Positions 33,400 to 42,971 of a stretch of DNA of 62,909 bases are shown here, piece after piece. Position 1 is the stretch's first letter. Each line of letters starts with the position of its first letter. The stretch is taken from assembly GCA_027488855.1 (NCBI GenBank), contig JAIYAV010000387.1:1-62909 (forward strand), in the 5' to 3' direction. Under the pieces are notes generated by a model. It made no database searches. It was not told where the DNA came from and saw only the letters and a list, made by a program, of their open reading frames with translations. The translations under genes and the position numbers were made by a program. This DNA is from Saprospiraceae bacterium. Lineage in GTDB: Bacteria > Bacteroidota > Bacteroidia > Chitinophagales > Saprospiraceae.

Positions 33400-34257
33400 T
33401 TAAAACATCAACTTCCTTTCCTTCACCAAACCCAATTTCTTCCCTTTCATCCGAAACCAATATCCCCCCTTCGGCAGCCGATTGGTTTTGTACGAAAAAG
33501 TAAATGTATAAATGCCGGAACTGTACAGTTTATCCGTCATCAGGGCATCCACCTGTTGGCCTTCGGCGTTAAAAACAGCCAGAGTCAGGGAGTCATTTTC
33601 GGGTAGGGTAAACTCCCAATCCGCTTCAATCATCATCATGGGACGTTTGGCCATTTGCGGGCCGGGAGCAGCTTTGGCATATTCGGAGCGGTACCAGGGC
33701 ACGGGGCGGCCAGTCAATTGCGCCAGGAATTCAATGAGTTTTTTCGATTTTTCGGGTTGATTGCGGTCCCAAACTGCCGAGAGGTCGGCATTGTCGCTGA
33801 CGCTCCAAATGGCTTGTTGAGTCATGGGGTTTTTGTCCAAAAAATTGCGGTACAGGTAGGTGGCTACCTGGCTGAGTTTTTCATTGCTTTGGTTGACCAG
33901 TTGAAATACTGCGCCTTGGCCTGGGCCGCTGCGGTGCATTTCGCAACAATAGCCGACCAGTTTAAAACTGCGTTTTTGATTGGCGGCCAGAACGTATTCT
34001 TCATTGTCGACAACCAGTAAATCCTGCAAAGCAGTATCCTGGGATTGAAAGACCATGCCCGGCCCCAGGACAATGCGTAGCGCACGTTTGCCAACATTGG
34101 TAACGGTGGCTTGTAAAGATTCACCATCATGGCCACCCAAACCTTCGGCTTGCAAGGTGACCAAACCTTCTGAGAGGGCTTGAGACAACGTTTTACTTTG
34201 TGCAGTAAGGAATATAGGGCTGATCAGGAGGAGAAAAACAAAGGCTTGGCGCAGCAT
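33400..34257 (-). CDS. Secreted hypothetical protein with sorting-domain-like C-terminus
   Basis: This 285-residue protein has a signal peptide (ending FLTAQ near residue 20). Residues 25-120 form a beta domain with a CC pair (YCCEMHRSG) that I do not recognise. Residues about 205-285 look like a degenerate type IX sorting domain (WEFTLPENDSLTLAVFNAEGQQV...LPKGGYWFRMKG...KERKLMF) without YPNP. Its Met is 69 bp from the divergently transcribed DinB-family gene. Function unknown. Confidence 0.75.
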   Translation of the reverse strand: MLRQAFVFLLLISPIFLTAQSKTLSQALSEGLVTLQAEGLGGHDGESLQATVTNVGKRALRIVLGPGMVFQSQDTALQDLLVVDNEEYVLAANQKRSFKLVGYCCEMHRSGPGQGAVFQLVNQSNEKLSQVATYLYRNFLDKNPMTQQAIWSVSDNADLSAVWDRNQPEKSKKLIEFLAQLTGRPVPWYRSEYAKAAPGPQMAKRPMMMIEADWEFTLPENDSLTLAVFNAEGQQVDALMTDKLYSSGIYTFTFSYKTNRLPKGGYWFRMKGKKLGLVKERKLMF

Positions 34258-34326
34258 GTCTTATTTTTTTCCTGAAACGTCCATAAAAATCTCTTTATTT
34301 TGCTTCAACACATAAACACAAAAACC

Positions 34327-34845
34327 ATGCTTAAATCTGCACTACCCTTTTTGCCCGAGTACTTCGACCGCTACATCAATCAAACCGATGATACCAGCTT
34401 GCTCACCATGCTGGAGCGTGCTCAGGATGAATTACAAAACTTTGCCTGGGACAAACTGGAAGCGCTCGGTGATCGGGTATACGCCCCGGGAAAATGGACG
34501 GGTGCTGATGTATTGCAGCACTTGATCGACACGGAGCGCATCTTGACGTATCGGGCGCTGTGTATCGCCCGTGGTGAATTGGCCAATTTGCCCAGTTTTG
34601 AAGAAGACGATTACGCCGCGCATGCGCAGGGGAATCAACGCAGTTTGGAGGACTTAAAGGCCGAATTTTTGGCCTTGCGTACCGCTACACTGCACCTATT
34701 CCGCAGTTTTAGCGACTCCATGCTGCTGCGAATTGGTACCACCAGTGGGAAGCCTATGTCGACTTTGGCGTTGGGTTTTATCGTGGCTGGGCATCAGCGG
34801 CATCATTTTCGGGTTTTGGAGGAGCGGTACTGGCCGATACTTTAG
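34327..34845 (+). CDS. DinB-family protein
   Basis: This 172-residue protein has the DinB/YfiT-like four-helix bundle pattern: GKWTGADVLQHLIDTERI, with the first His ligand, and GHQRHHFRVLEERY, with two more His near the C-terminus, which together bind a divalent metal. Members include bacillithiol transferases and other metal-dependent thiol transferases, but most are uncharacterised. The start at 34327 was chosen over 34300 because the extra nine residues (MLQHINTKT) lie outside the conserved fold. The gene is followed by a period-9 repeat. Confidence 0.88.
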   Translation: MLKSALPFLPEYFDRYINQTDDTSLLTMLERAQDELQNFAWDKLEALGDRVYAPGKWTGADVLQHLIDTERILTYRALCIARGELANLPSFEEDDYAAHAQGNQRSLEDLKAEFLALRTATLHLFRSFSDSMLLRIGTTSGKPMSTLALGFIVAGHQRHHFRVLEERYWPIL

Positions 34846-34861
34846 GGCATCTTTGAGTATT

Positions 34862-34966
34862 CCCAAAGCGTCATTTTTTTATCGCCCCAAAGGCAGCACA
34901 AAGGACACAAAGATAGACGTTGACGTCGCTTTGTGTCCTTTGGTGCTTTTTCTAAAAGTTTGGGGG
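34862..34966. repeat. Inverted-repeat element, period-9 family, copy 4
   Basis: The left end cccaaagcgtcat (34862-34874), CACAAAGGA units, and the core GATAGACGTTGACGTCGC are followed by a right arm tttgtgtcctttgg. The right end aaaagtttggggg overlaps the last four codons and stop of the minus-strand OsmC gene (34952). It lies between convergent genes. Confidence 0.8.
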
Positions 34967-35389
34967 AATGTCTTTATCCGCTTTCATCTCTTTGGTATCA
35001 ATTTTCACTTCGTGGGTTAGTAAGCGGTGCACCGGGCACTTGTCGGCGATCTCCAACAAGCGTTGGGTTTGTTCTGCATCCAAGTTGCCATAAAATTGGA
35101 TTTCGCGCTGGATATGGGTGATCTGGGTGCCGCTGAGTTTTTCAACATGTAGGGATAAGCTCAACTCTATTTTTTCCAAATCCCAGGCTTTACGATCTGC
35201 GTACATGCGCACTGTTGCTGCGGTACAGGTAGCCAGGCCGGCCAGGATGAACTCGTAGGGGTCTGGCCCCAGGTTGCTGCCACCGGATGAGGGCGGCTCG
35301 TCACCGATCAGTTGATGGTCATCGGTTTGTAGGGTAGTTTTGTAGGTGTCGCGGCCAATACTGGCGTGGAGAATGGTGGGTTTTGACAT
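34952..35389 (-). CDS. OsmC-family protein
   Basis: This 145-residue protein matches the OsmC/Ohr fold: DEPPSSGGSNLGPDPYEFILAGLATCTAATVRMYA with the first conserved Cys, and IADKCPVHRLL with the second. The pair forms the redox centre with which Ohr and OsmC reduce organic hydroperoxides. The gene follows the OM-barrel gene at 35408-36601 by 18 bp on the same strand, but a shared function is not evident. Its 3' end lies inside a period-9 repeat. Confidence 0.9.
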   Translation of the reverse strand: MSKPTILHASIGRDTYKTTLQTDDHQLIGDEPPSSGGSNLGPDPYEFILAGLATCTAATVRMYADRKAWDLEKIELSLSLHVEKLSGTQITHIQREIQFYGNLDAEQTQRLLEIADKCPVHRLLTHEVKIDTKEMKADKDIPPNF

Positions 35390-35407
35390 AGATGCTAATT
35401 AGAAGAT

Positions 35408-36601
35408 TTACAATCGGATCAACCAAGCAAGTCCAAGTTGAAAATGTGATATCTTAAAAACTGTCTCACCTTGATTAATCGCACTGGAAGCAGTGACACT
35501 TGAATTGTTTTTAAAAATATTGGTGAAATAAGTATACAGCCCCTGAAATTGTAGCTGAGAACGTTCATTCATCTGTACATTAAGCCCTAACCCACCACCA
35601 AATCCAAAACCCAAGCCTTTGAATTTAACGTTAGGTTGGAGCTCAAATTCGGAGGGGGTAGCATTAAACATTTCCTCCTGGAACCTTCGGTTAAGTGGGA
35701 TACCGATATTTACCCCTGCCTGAACAAATGGGCTTATTTTTCCCGCCGAGAAATAATATTGTCCCGATAGTGGAATTTCGAGGTAACTAAAGTCAACTTT
35801 AATTTTGGAATAATTGGGTGAAAGTATGTCCCATACGTTGACTGAATCACTTTTGAAGGAACGCTTGAAGTACAAAAGCTCTGCTGTAGCTGACCAGTGT
35901 TCAGATACGCGAACCTGCAGTGCGAGACCAGGACTAATCGCAAGTTGCCCAATATATTGACCCTGACTGTAGTAAGTGGATTCGGATACCGAAGCATTGC
36001 CAAAATTGAGGCCTATTTTGGGGCCTATCAACCAACTGGCGGGGGTATCAGGCACATAAAGAGCTTGCGTTGGATCGTTAGGGTATTTACACTTAGCGTA
36101 ATTGGCCACAACTTGAATGAGGCTTGCTGTTTCAAACTTGGCGTCGGCAGGAGCTACAAAACCTTCACACTTGCGTTTGAGCAAGGTGAGTGTCCCCTCA
36201 AAGCTCGGGCTGCGGATGCCATTAAAAATCCCCCCTTCTTCCATAAAGTACAACCCCTCATCGGCAACACTTTGGTGCAAGCTGATTTTTCCCGTCAACA
36301 AAGTTTTTAACCAATGACAACGCTCTTGGGCGGTGTTTTGGGTGCAATGGGTGATGTAGCGCAAGGTTTCACCAAAACGAACTTCCTTGATGTCGCTGAA
36401 TTCCAAATACTCTGATTTGGTCACTTCATCCGGTTTGAAATAGACCCCTTTGGGTGCTCCGAGGTGAAACTGTCCCAGAACATAGCCCGTTTTTTGGATT
36501 CCGTTTTTAAGTAAAATTTCGCCCGCTTGGAATTTATTGCTTTGGGAAAAAGCTGAGGTCAGCAATAACAGGTTAAAAAGGGTGTAGAAAACGTAGCGCA
36601 T
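35408..36601 (-). CDS. Outer-membrane beta-barrel protein, paralogue of 47916-49109
   Basis: This 397-residue protein has a signal peptide (ending SAFSQ near residue 20). Residues 22-180 form a soluble beta domain (AGEILLKNGIQKTGYVLGQFHLGAPKGVYFKP, then a CTQNTAQERCHWLKTL pair of cysteines). Residues about 190-397 are a PorT/OmpW-like barrel with alternating strands (GPKIGLNFGNASV...GFGFGGGLGLNVQM...FQLGLAWLIRL). The same plan and many identical residues occur in the gene at 47916. Function is unknown. Confidence 0.82.
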   Translation of the reverse strand: MRYVFYTLFNLLLLTSAFSQSNKFQAGEILLKNGIQKTGYVLGQFHLGAPKGVYFKPDEVTKSEYLEFSDIKEVRFGETLRYITHCTQNTAQERCHWLKTLLTGKISLHQSVADEGLYFMEEGGIFNGIRSPSFEGTLTLLKRKCEGFVAPADAKFETASLIQVVANYAKCKYPNDPTQALYVPDTPASWLIGPKIGLNFGNASVSESTYYSQGQYIGQLAISPGLALQVRVSEHWSATAELLYFKRSFKSDSVNVWDILSPNYSKIKVDFSYLEIPLSGQYYFSAGKISPFVQAGVNIGIPLNRRFQEEMFNATPSEFELQPNVKFKGLGFGFGGGLGLNVQMNERSQLQFQGLYTYFTNIFKNNSSVTASSAINQGETVFKISHFQLGLAWLIRL

Positions 36602-36664
36602 GTTGTTTTGTTCTAATAAACGCCTTATCTTATTTCATGTTTTTATGTTGCTACAATATATTTT

Positions 36665-38629
36665 TTAGCGCAACAATTTCACTTCCCCCTTAAACTGTTT
36701 CCTCACCCCATCGGGGAATTCAATTTCTATTTCATACAAAAAAGTGCCCGCTGCACAACGTTGTCCGCGGAAAGTGCCATCCCAACCCTGGCTGGGATCA
36801 TTGATGGGGATGTCTTTTTTTTCAAAAATGAGATTGCCCCAACGATCTTTGATGTGCCATTGCACAATTTGGCCGCCATCTCGCCCTTGTACATAAAATT
36901 GGTCGTTGAGCTGGTCGCCATTGGGGCTGAAGGCATTGGGAATGTATACTTTGCGAACGGGTACTACCTCGATAAAGGCGCTGTCGAGGGCAGTGCAGCC
37001 CTGGGCATTGCGCACTTGGAGGTACACTTTTCCCGAGCTTAGGGCGCTTAGACTTGGACTCGCGCAGTCTTTACAACTCAACTCAAGTCCGGGGGTTACA
37101 GACCAGCTTTCCGTAAATGGACCTTTGCCCGTAGTATTATAAGCAAGTGTGCTTTGATCGCCAGATTCGAGGCGGTCTGGCGATTGGATGGTCGCCTTTA
37201 AAGCAGCAGGCCGCTCGCCAATGTCGATGGTATCCACATAATCTAGGCAAGGTGTTTTGGCTAATAAAGAATAACGGCCATTGCGGGTAGTCACCAGTGT
37301 TTTTCCGGTACTACCATCACTCCATTGGTAATTGAGTGCCTCAAGTGGGGCTTCCACGTAGGCCGTATCCCCATTGCAGGAAAAACGTAAATTGCTGCTC
37401 AGTTTTAAGGACTTGGGCTCAACCACATTGAAAAAAGCGGAATCACGCTCCTGGATGCTCAATAAATTGTCTGAAACGAGGGGTTCTCCGTACAAAGCGG
37501 GCAAAAACTGTAAGGCAGCTTGGGCACTGTATTTGCCGGGAGGTAAGTCATCCACCCAGGCTTTCAGGCGGATCGTATTGCTCTCCAGAAGCAAGTTCAT
37601 GTTGATGAGGCGAAAAACATTACTCCCTACTCCACCGATTATAGTGCTCAAGTTGGCTGAGTTTTTTTCGATGGCTCTGATGGTCACGCCAGCCGGTAAT
37701 GAATCCCTAAAAACCAAATCCTGCCAATTGGCCCCAGTGGCGTTAAAAAAGGTGTATTCGATGGTGATTTCTGAGCAAGGCAACACCTGGGTTGGCGTGA
37801 TTTTCATCCCAAAATCAAGAGAATAGGGGCAAGAACAGCCATCACTTTCTCTGCCTGGATAGCCTTTGCCCAAGGAACGCATTTTGCCGGTACGGCGATC
37901 GACATAAAAATGGGTTTGGGCGTCATCTTCATCAATGGGGTTGCCGTAAGCGTACAGGTTTCCGATTTTATCAAAGTACAGCGCAGATAAATACTCGCTG
38001 GTAACGGGATAATTAAAGGTGCTGACCAAGCCTCCACCCACGTCAACCAAACGTTTTCCTTTGGCATCAAAACTATAGGTCACACCCAATGAGGGGTGGG
38101 TAGCCAAATCATTGAGCCGAACGGGCAAAGCACTGATCAAAGCCTGGCTGGAAGCAAAATAAGGTGGCCCCTGGATATTGATGTTGTAGATGGTTTTATC
38201 AAACTGTGTAGCTGGGTCTCGGCCAATGATGCTTAAACTTCGCCCCAAAGGAGTTACGTGACCTGCGTGGTATTTTAGCTTGGTATCCAGATTGGCAGGA
38301 ACACCCAATACCTCAATTTGCCCTTTGCTGTCGATGCGCAACAAGTCATAGGTATCAAAATCCAGGGCGTAGAGGTATTGATCCGTTACACTGTAACCCA
38401 AGCAGGTGATTTTCCGCCGGGGCTCACTGAGTGGAATGATGCTTGCAATTATTTTTCCAGTACTGGCGTCAGGAACAAGGCGTTCCAACTGGCTGCCACC
38501 ACTGGTAAAGTTAACGAGGTAGAATGATCCGTCGCAGGGGAAGGTGTTTTGGCCCAGGCCCAGTAGAGGAATCAGGAGGGTGATGCTGAAAAAAAGTCTT
38601 GCCGCCGAGGCGCGTATATTTGCTATCAT
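36665..38629 (-). CDS. T9SS type B cargo with gliding-motility-associated C-terminus
   Basis: This 654-residue secreted protein has a signal peptide (to about residue 27). The N-terminal 270 residues form a beta-propeller-like domain of DUF6923 type (FYLVNFTSGGSQLERLVPD...YALDFDTYDLLRIDS). A DUF11-like domain (about 275-400), Ig-like repeats and a type B sorting domain follow (YIPNAFSPNGDQLNDQF...WGNLIFE...GTFLYEIEIE...FKGEVKLLR). Type B domains target T9SS cargo to the surface or medium without the usual cleavage. It may be an adhesin. The gap upstream (38630-39001) holds the nested cruciform at 38813-38986. Confidence 0.88.
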   Translation of the reverse strand: MIANIRASAARLFFSITLLIPLLGLGQNTFPCDGSFYLVNFTSGGSQLERLVPDASTGKIIASIIPLSEPRRKITCLGYSVTDQYLYALDFDTYDLLRIDSKGQIEVLGVPANLDTKLKYHAGHVTPLGRSLSIIGRDPATQFDKTIYNINIQGPPYFASSQALISALPVRLNDLATHPSLGVTYSFDAKGKRLVDVGGGLVSTFNYPVTSEYLSALYFDKIGNLYAYGNPIDEDDAQTHFYVDRRTGKMRSLGKGYPGRESDGCSCPYSLDFGMKITPTQVLPCSEITIEYTFFNATGANWQDLVFRDSLPAGVTIRAIEKNSANLSTIIGGVGSNVFRLINMNLLLESNTIRLKAWVDDLPPGKYSAQAALQFLPALYGEPLVSDNLLSIQERDSAFFNVVEPKSLKLSSNLRFSCNGDTAYVEAPLEALNYQWSDGSTGKTLVTTRNGRYSLLAKTPCLDYVDTIDIGERPAALKATIQSPDRLESGDQSTLAYNTTGKGPFTESWSVTPGLELSCKDCASPSLSALSSGKVYLQVRNAQGCTALDSAFIEVVPVRKVYIPNAFSPNGDQLNDQFYVQGRDGGQIVQWHIKDRWGNLIFEKKDIPINDPSQGWDGTFRGQRCAAGTFLYEIEIEFPDGVRKQFKGEVKLLR

Positions 38630-38812
38630 GGCGGAGTGGTTTGGTTAAGTGGCCGATTGAATCAATTGAGACCTAAAAATCAGCCATAGTCACTTTTTGC
38701 AAAGTTGCCAATTGCCCACAAATCTGGGTTGAATGCATAATTGTGCTGTTGCCTTAGAACCCCCGACGCTGGGAATGCGGCGATCGATTGGTTCTATTTT
38801 TTGCGCAACGGG

Positions 38813-38986
38813 AGCCCCACTAGGGGCGTGCTATGGGTAGAAAATGACGGCCCGATGTTTTCCAGAGTCCCGTCAGGGACGTGATGTGGGTCATAGCCAT
38901 CAAAATACCCACATCACGTCCCTGACGGGACTCTGGAAACTCCGGGAATCACAATTTACTACCCACATCACGCCCTTAACAGGGCT
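38813..38986. repeat. Nested inverted repeat with perfect 33-bp arms
   Basis: The inner arms 38859-38891 and 38907-38939 are perfect 33-bp inverted copies around a 15-nt loop. The outer arms 38813-38840 and 38959-38986 pair at 22 of 28 positions. Inner and outer arms are related: both contain a GGGcGTGaTgTGGGT-like core, so the element looks like two successive insertions of one unit. It occupies the gap between the VCBS operon end (39002) and the type B cargo gene. Confidence 0.88.
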
Positions 38987-39001
38987 TAAATTCTTTCCCC
39001 C

Positions 39002-42000
39002 CTACATTGGATTCCATTCAAACAATTGCAAAGGCTCATTGTTCCTGGCTACGAGTAGCACTTCTTTTCCTTTAACTTTGATGACTTGAAAATCGCGTAC
39101 TTCTCCTTCCAGGCGAAAACCTGACTGGCGGGTGGGAATAGATGCGAAACCACCCTTGCCATCACCCTTCAAAAAGAGCCCGTAGCTGGCATCAAATCTA
39201 CCAATTTCCGGCTTTACGCCATAAAAATTCCCACCGAGGATGATGTCCAACTTTTTATCGCCATCAAAATCCTTAATGCTGATGCCGAAATTGGGAGACA
39301 ATTGGGCCTCTACGGGCAATGGTTTTAAACTGAATTTGCCTTTCCCATCATTCATCAGCACACAGGTACGCATTTCCTTTGCTTCGTACTTCAAGGTGTT
39401 TTGCAATTGCATCGGCGTGAAAATGTTCTCGACCGTTTGCTCCGCAAAATCCTTGTATTTGAGGTAGCGCTTTTTGAGTTGGGGGATTTGTCCAACCAGA
39501 TCATGGCGTAGCAACAAAGGGTAGGTATCTTTGCCACTGAATACACTCGTTATTTGTTCAACCGTTCCGTTTTGGTCAAAATCGTTGACCTGCATGACCA
39601 CCGGATGCTCGGTATTGCCCCGAAAGCGGGAGTTTAACCCGTGATTGCCCAACACATAATCCTGATCGCCATCCCCATCCAAATCAGCCGATTCGATACA
39701 ATTCCACCAGCCCTGGGTATTGGCCAAACCAGCTTGTTCACTGATGTCGGTAAAAGTGCCTCGATCGTTGCGCAAGAGTTTAATTGGCATCCATTCTCCC
39801 ACGATGATCAAATCGGGATCCTGATCACCGTCAAAATCCGTCCATTGCACATCTTTGATCATCCCGATTTTTTGCAAGAAGGGGGCAACTTGTGGACTGG
39901 CGTCACTGAAATTGCCCTTGCCATCGTTGTTGAGGATGTAGCCGTTCATGGGTACTCCATAAACCATTGGGGCCAAGCGAGCGCCCACAAAAAGATCGAG
40001 GTCACCATCGCGGTCATAATCTGCGGCGTCTACGCAGGAAGTAGGCTCAAAGCGGAAGGTGGGCAAAATTTGGGGTGACTTACTGAAGGTGCCACTGCCG
40101 TTGTTGAGGTACAAACGGTCAATCAGGGCGGTGGAACTGGAAGGAAATTCATTGCCACCACTACACACGTACAAATCCTGATCCCCATCGCGGTCGGCGT
40201 CAAAAAACAAGGCTTCCTGGTCTTCACAAATCGCATCAGCCTGGAATAAGGCTTCATTGGTTGAAATGAAGGAGCCATCTGGTTTTTGTACAAACAATTT
40301 ACCCGCCTGATCTTTGGCACCACCGATGTAAAAATCCTCACGGCCATCACCATTGGCGTCTCCTTTGGCGATTTTGGGACCTTCCGTAGAGAGCATCAGG
40401 TACAACAAACGGTCGCGGTCAAAGTCGATAAAATTGTTTTCGATGTGGCGATAATTCACCCCGTTGAGTACGTTGAGCTCGCGGAACAATTTGGGACCAG
40501 GAATGGGTTTAGGGGGTGTCTGAAGTTTTGCTTCGGCTTGTTTGAGCTTCAGGGTTTGGTCGGCTTTGACCTGGGTCAGCAGCGTGCGTTTGCCGTTGGG
40601 CCAATCGACCAATACGGTGTCTACTGTTTTGATTTTTCCCAAACCAAAATTCGGGCGTGGATCCATTGTAGACTCAAAGCCCCGCATGGGCATTTGCTCC
40701 AGGTATTGAAGTTGGTCAGCATACTTCAGCGTAATCTTGGTGCCCAGGGCATAGGTGTTTTTTCCCTCACCACTCAATTCAAACTTGAGGTAATGGTGAT
40801 CCGGGTGGATTTTTTCAGCGTTGTTGCGGTATATGAAGGCGGGCATGTTGACATTGTTGGTCACCAAATCCAGGTCGCCATCATTGTCCAAATCCCCATA
40901 AGCCGAGCCATTGGAGTGGCTGGGTTTGCCTAAGCCCCACGCCTCGGCTTGGTTTTCAAATTTCAAACCGCCCTTATTTTGGAATGCATAACTGGGAATA
41001 GGCTCCACCGGAATGGAATCTACCAGTGCTTTAAAATTCACCCCACGGCGGGAAATGATGGACAGCTTGGTTTGTTCATCGGCAATAAAAGAAACGTAAT
41101 CCTGATCGGTCAAATCCTGATAAATGCCATTGGCTACAAAAATATCTTTCAGGCCGTCGTTGTCCATGTCCATGAACAAGGCACCCCAGCTCCAGTCAGT
41201 TGCTTCTACACCCGCCAAACGGCCTACGTCACTGAAGGTGCCATCGCCGTTGTTGATTTGCAGCATGTTGCGGGTGAACTGGTGCCAATAACCATTTTCA
41301 ACGTTGGAGCGGTAGTGATCCCAATTGTCGAATGTCGTTTTGGTTTTGAGCCGTCGATCGGTGCCCGGGAGCATATCGGTTACAAAAATATCGGGCAAGG
41401 CATCGTTGTTGATGTCGGCCATATCCGCGCCCATGGAAGCGGCACTGATGGAGCGCATGGATTGTTCCAGTACTTCGCTGAAACCACCTTGCTGGTTGTT
41501 GATGTAGAGGTAATCGCGTTCAAAAAAGTCGTTGGACACATAAATATCCTGCCAGCCGTCCTGGTTCACGTCCCCTACGGTCACACCAAGGCCAAAGCCA
41601 ATGATGCTGCCATAAATGCCGGCCTGTTCGCTGATGTCGACGAATTTTTCCCCATCGTTGCGGAAAAACTTGTGCCCGCCCAGGGGGTCGCGGGTGTTGC
41701 GCACCTGCTTGCGCAAGTTGAAACTGCCAATGGCTTGAAAGGAATTGTTCAACAAATACAGGTCGAGGTCGCCGTCTTTGTCATAATCAAAAAAAGCCGC
41801 GTGGGTAGAATAACCAGGGTCGGCGACGCCATATTCTTTGGCCATTTCTTTAAAAGTGCCGTCCTTTTGGTTGATAAACAGTTCGTTTTCCCGGTTGTCG
41901 CCTTTGACGTCGCCGGAATTGCATACGTAGATGTCCAACCAGCCGTCCCCGTTGACGTCGGCCATACTTACCCCAGTCGACCAGGCTTTGCGGCCATTCA

Positions 42001-42334
42001 CACCTGCCTTTTGGGTTACGTCCTCGAATTGCCAATTGCCTTTGTTGAGGTAGAGGCGATCCTCTTCCATATTGGCCGTGAAATAGATATCGATCAGGCC
42101 GTCATTGTTGACATCACCCAAGGCTACCCCGCCGCCATTGTAATAATTGCGGTAGGTATAGATGTTGAAGTCGTTGTCAAAATGCAGTTGATTGACAAAA
42201 TCTATGCCCGTTACGGTGCTGGGCATTTCGGAGAACAAGGTATCGGTTTTGACTTCCGAAGCCTGTTGCAATTCTTTTTTACACGCGCTCATCCCCAGCA
42301 TAAGGATGCAGCCCAAAAGGATATTTTGCTTCAT
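39002..42334 (-). CDS. VCBS/FG-GAP repeat lipoprotein with ASPIC/UnbV domain
   Basis: This 1110-residue lipoprotein starts at the Met at 42334, which opens a signal peptide with lipobox GMSAC; the longer frame would overlap the upstream gene by 66 bp. It has many FG-GAP/VCBS blades with calcium-type DxNxDG loops (GDVNNDGLIDIY, ADVNGDGWLDIY and others), an ASPIC/UnbV module near the middle (YLEQMPMRGFESTMDPRPNFGLG) and a second set of blades. Two beta-propellers are expected. Relatives in Bacteroidota are surface lipoproteins often found near SusC/SusD; there is none here. It is the last gene of a three-gene operon, 1 bp after the preceding stop. Confidence 0.9.
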   Translation of the reverse strand: MKQNILLGCILMLGMSACKKELQQASEVKTDTLFSEMPSTVTGIDFVNQLHFDNDFNIYTYRNYYNGGGVALGDVNNDGLIDIYFTANMEEDRLYLNKGNWQFEDVTQKAGVNGRKAWSTGVSMADVNGDGWLDIYVCNSGDVKGDNRENELFINQKDGTFKEMAKEYGVADPGYSTHAAFFDYDKDGDLDLYLLNNSFQAIGSFNLRKQVRNTRDPLGGHKFFRNDGEKFVDISEQAGIYGSIIGFGLGVTVGDVNQDGWQDIYVSNDFFERDYLYINNQQGGFSEVLEQSMRSISAASMGADMADINNDALPDIFVTDMLPGTDRRLKTKTTFDNWDHYRSNVENGYWHQFTRNMLQINNGDGTFSDVGRLAGVEATDWSWGALFMDMDNDGLKDIFVANGIYQDLTDQDYVSFIADEQTKLSIISRRGVNFKALVDSIPVEPIPSYAFQNKGGLKFENQAEAWGLGKPSHSNGSAYGDLDNDGDLDLVTNNVNMPAFIYRNNAEKIHPDHHYLKFELSGEGKNTYALGTKITLKYADQLQYLEQMPMRGFESTMDPRPNFGLGKIKTVDTVLVDWPNGKRTLLTQVKADQTLKLKQAEAKLQTPPKPIPGPKLFRELNVLNGVNYRHIENNFIDFDRDRLLYLMLSTEGPKIAKGDANGDGREDFYIGGAKDQAGKLFVQKPDGSFISTNEALFQADAICEDQEALFFDADRDGDQDLYVCSGGNEFPSSSTALIDRLYLNNGSGTFSKSPQILPTFRFEPTSCVDAADYDRDGDLDLFVGARLAPMVYGVPMNGYILNNDGKGNFSDASPQVAPFLQKIGMIKDVQWTDFDGDQDPDLIIVGEWMPIKLLRNDRGTFTDISEQAGLANTQGWWNCIESADLDGDGDQDYVLGNHGLNSRFRGNTEHPVVMQVNDFDQNGTVEQITSVFSGKDTYPLLLRHDLVGQIPQLKKRYLKYKDFAEQTVENIFTPMQLQNTLKYEAKEMRTCVLMNDGKGKFSLKPLPVEAQLSPNFGISIKDFDGDKKLDIILGGNFYGVKPEIGRFDASYGLFLKGDGKGGFASIPTRQSGFRLEGEVRDFQVIKVKGKEVLLVARNNEPLQLFEWNPM

Positions 42335-42335
42335 G

Positions 42336-42953
42336 TTATCGCGCGGTTTGCGAAGTCGTTTTTGGTCTGGCCGGAACGTTCTCAATGTCTTCCGCCTCAA
42401 TTGGATTGGTCAGATCGGTAAAGTTGGCTTTCACAAACTGATCGTCTTTGGCCCCAATCACAATTTGTCGATTTCCGTCAATTTTCACGTAAATCACCCC
42501 ACGTTCCTTGTCTTCCATTTTAATAAAACCTTTGCCATACCAGCGTTCAAAAATGGAGACCATTTTTGGGAGCAGTTTATCTGACCAAAACTGTTTGTTC
42601 CATGGCGACCAACCTCCATAGTGAAAATCTACGGGCATTTCGGCAATCTTATTTTCTTTAAAGTTGGGATAAAAATTCATGATGATCTGCGGGTCTTCAC
42701 CTTTGATGTAACATTGTACCCGTCGACCATCGCTGTTGTTGGTCAAAATACGTTGGCGATTCAAAGATAGGCAGCGGGCAAAAAAATCTTCGCTGGGCAT
42801 GCCCATATGAAAGCCCAAAAAGAGACTATCCTGGCGCACTCCACTAGCCAGTTCCCTGCTGCGCATTTTGTCGTATTCGGATTGGCAGCCGCTCATGATC
42901 AACACTGATCCTGCTAACATTAAACTCCAAAGGATCAAACCACTCTTTTTCAT
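42336..42953 (-). CDS. Hypothetical lipoprotein between two VCBS genes
   Basis: This 205-residue lipoprotein has lipobox MSGC (C23) after a hydrophobic segment. The mature domain (LFLGFHMGMPSEDFFARCLSLN...VKIDGNRQIVIGAKDDQFVKANFTDL) is not one I recognise. Its position is the clue: it lies 18 bp after one giant VCBS lipoprotein gene and its TAA is 1 bp from the ATG of the next, so all three are translated from one transcript and probably form one surface complex (inference). Confidence 0.8.
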   Translation of the reverse strand: MKKSGLILWSLMLAGSVLIMSGCQSEYDKMRSRELASGVRQDSLFLGFHMGMPSEDFFARCLSLNRQRILTNNSDGRRVQCYIKGEDPQIIMNFYPNFKENKIAEMPVDFHYGGWSPWNKQFWSDKLLPKMVSIFERWYGKGFIKMEDKERGVIYVKIDGNRQIVIGAKDDQFVKANFTDLTNPIEAEDIENVPARPKTTSQTAR

Positions 42954-42971
42954 AACTACTGTTTTTTAAAC

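Noticed and set aside
40949-42421. 490-codon plus-strand frame opposite the VCBS gene, and similar long frames at 44760-45788 and 41325-41507
   Set aside because: They are antisense to DxNxDG-rich propeller repeats and have no family motif; the minus-strand genes have lipoboxes, motifs and operon spacing.
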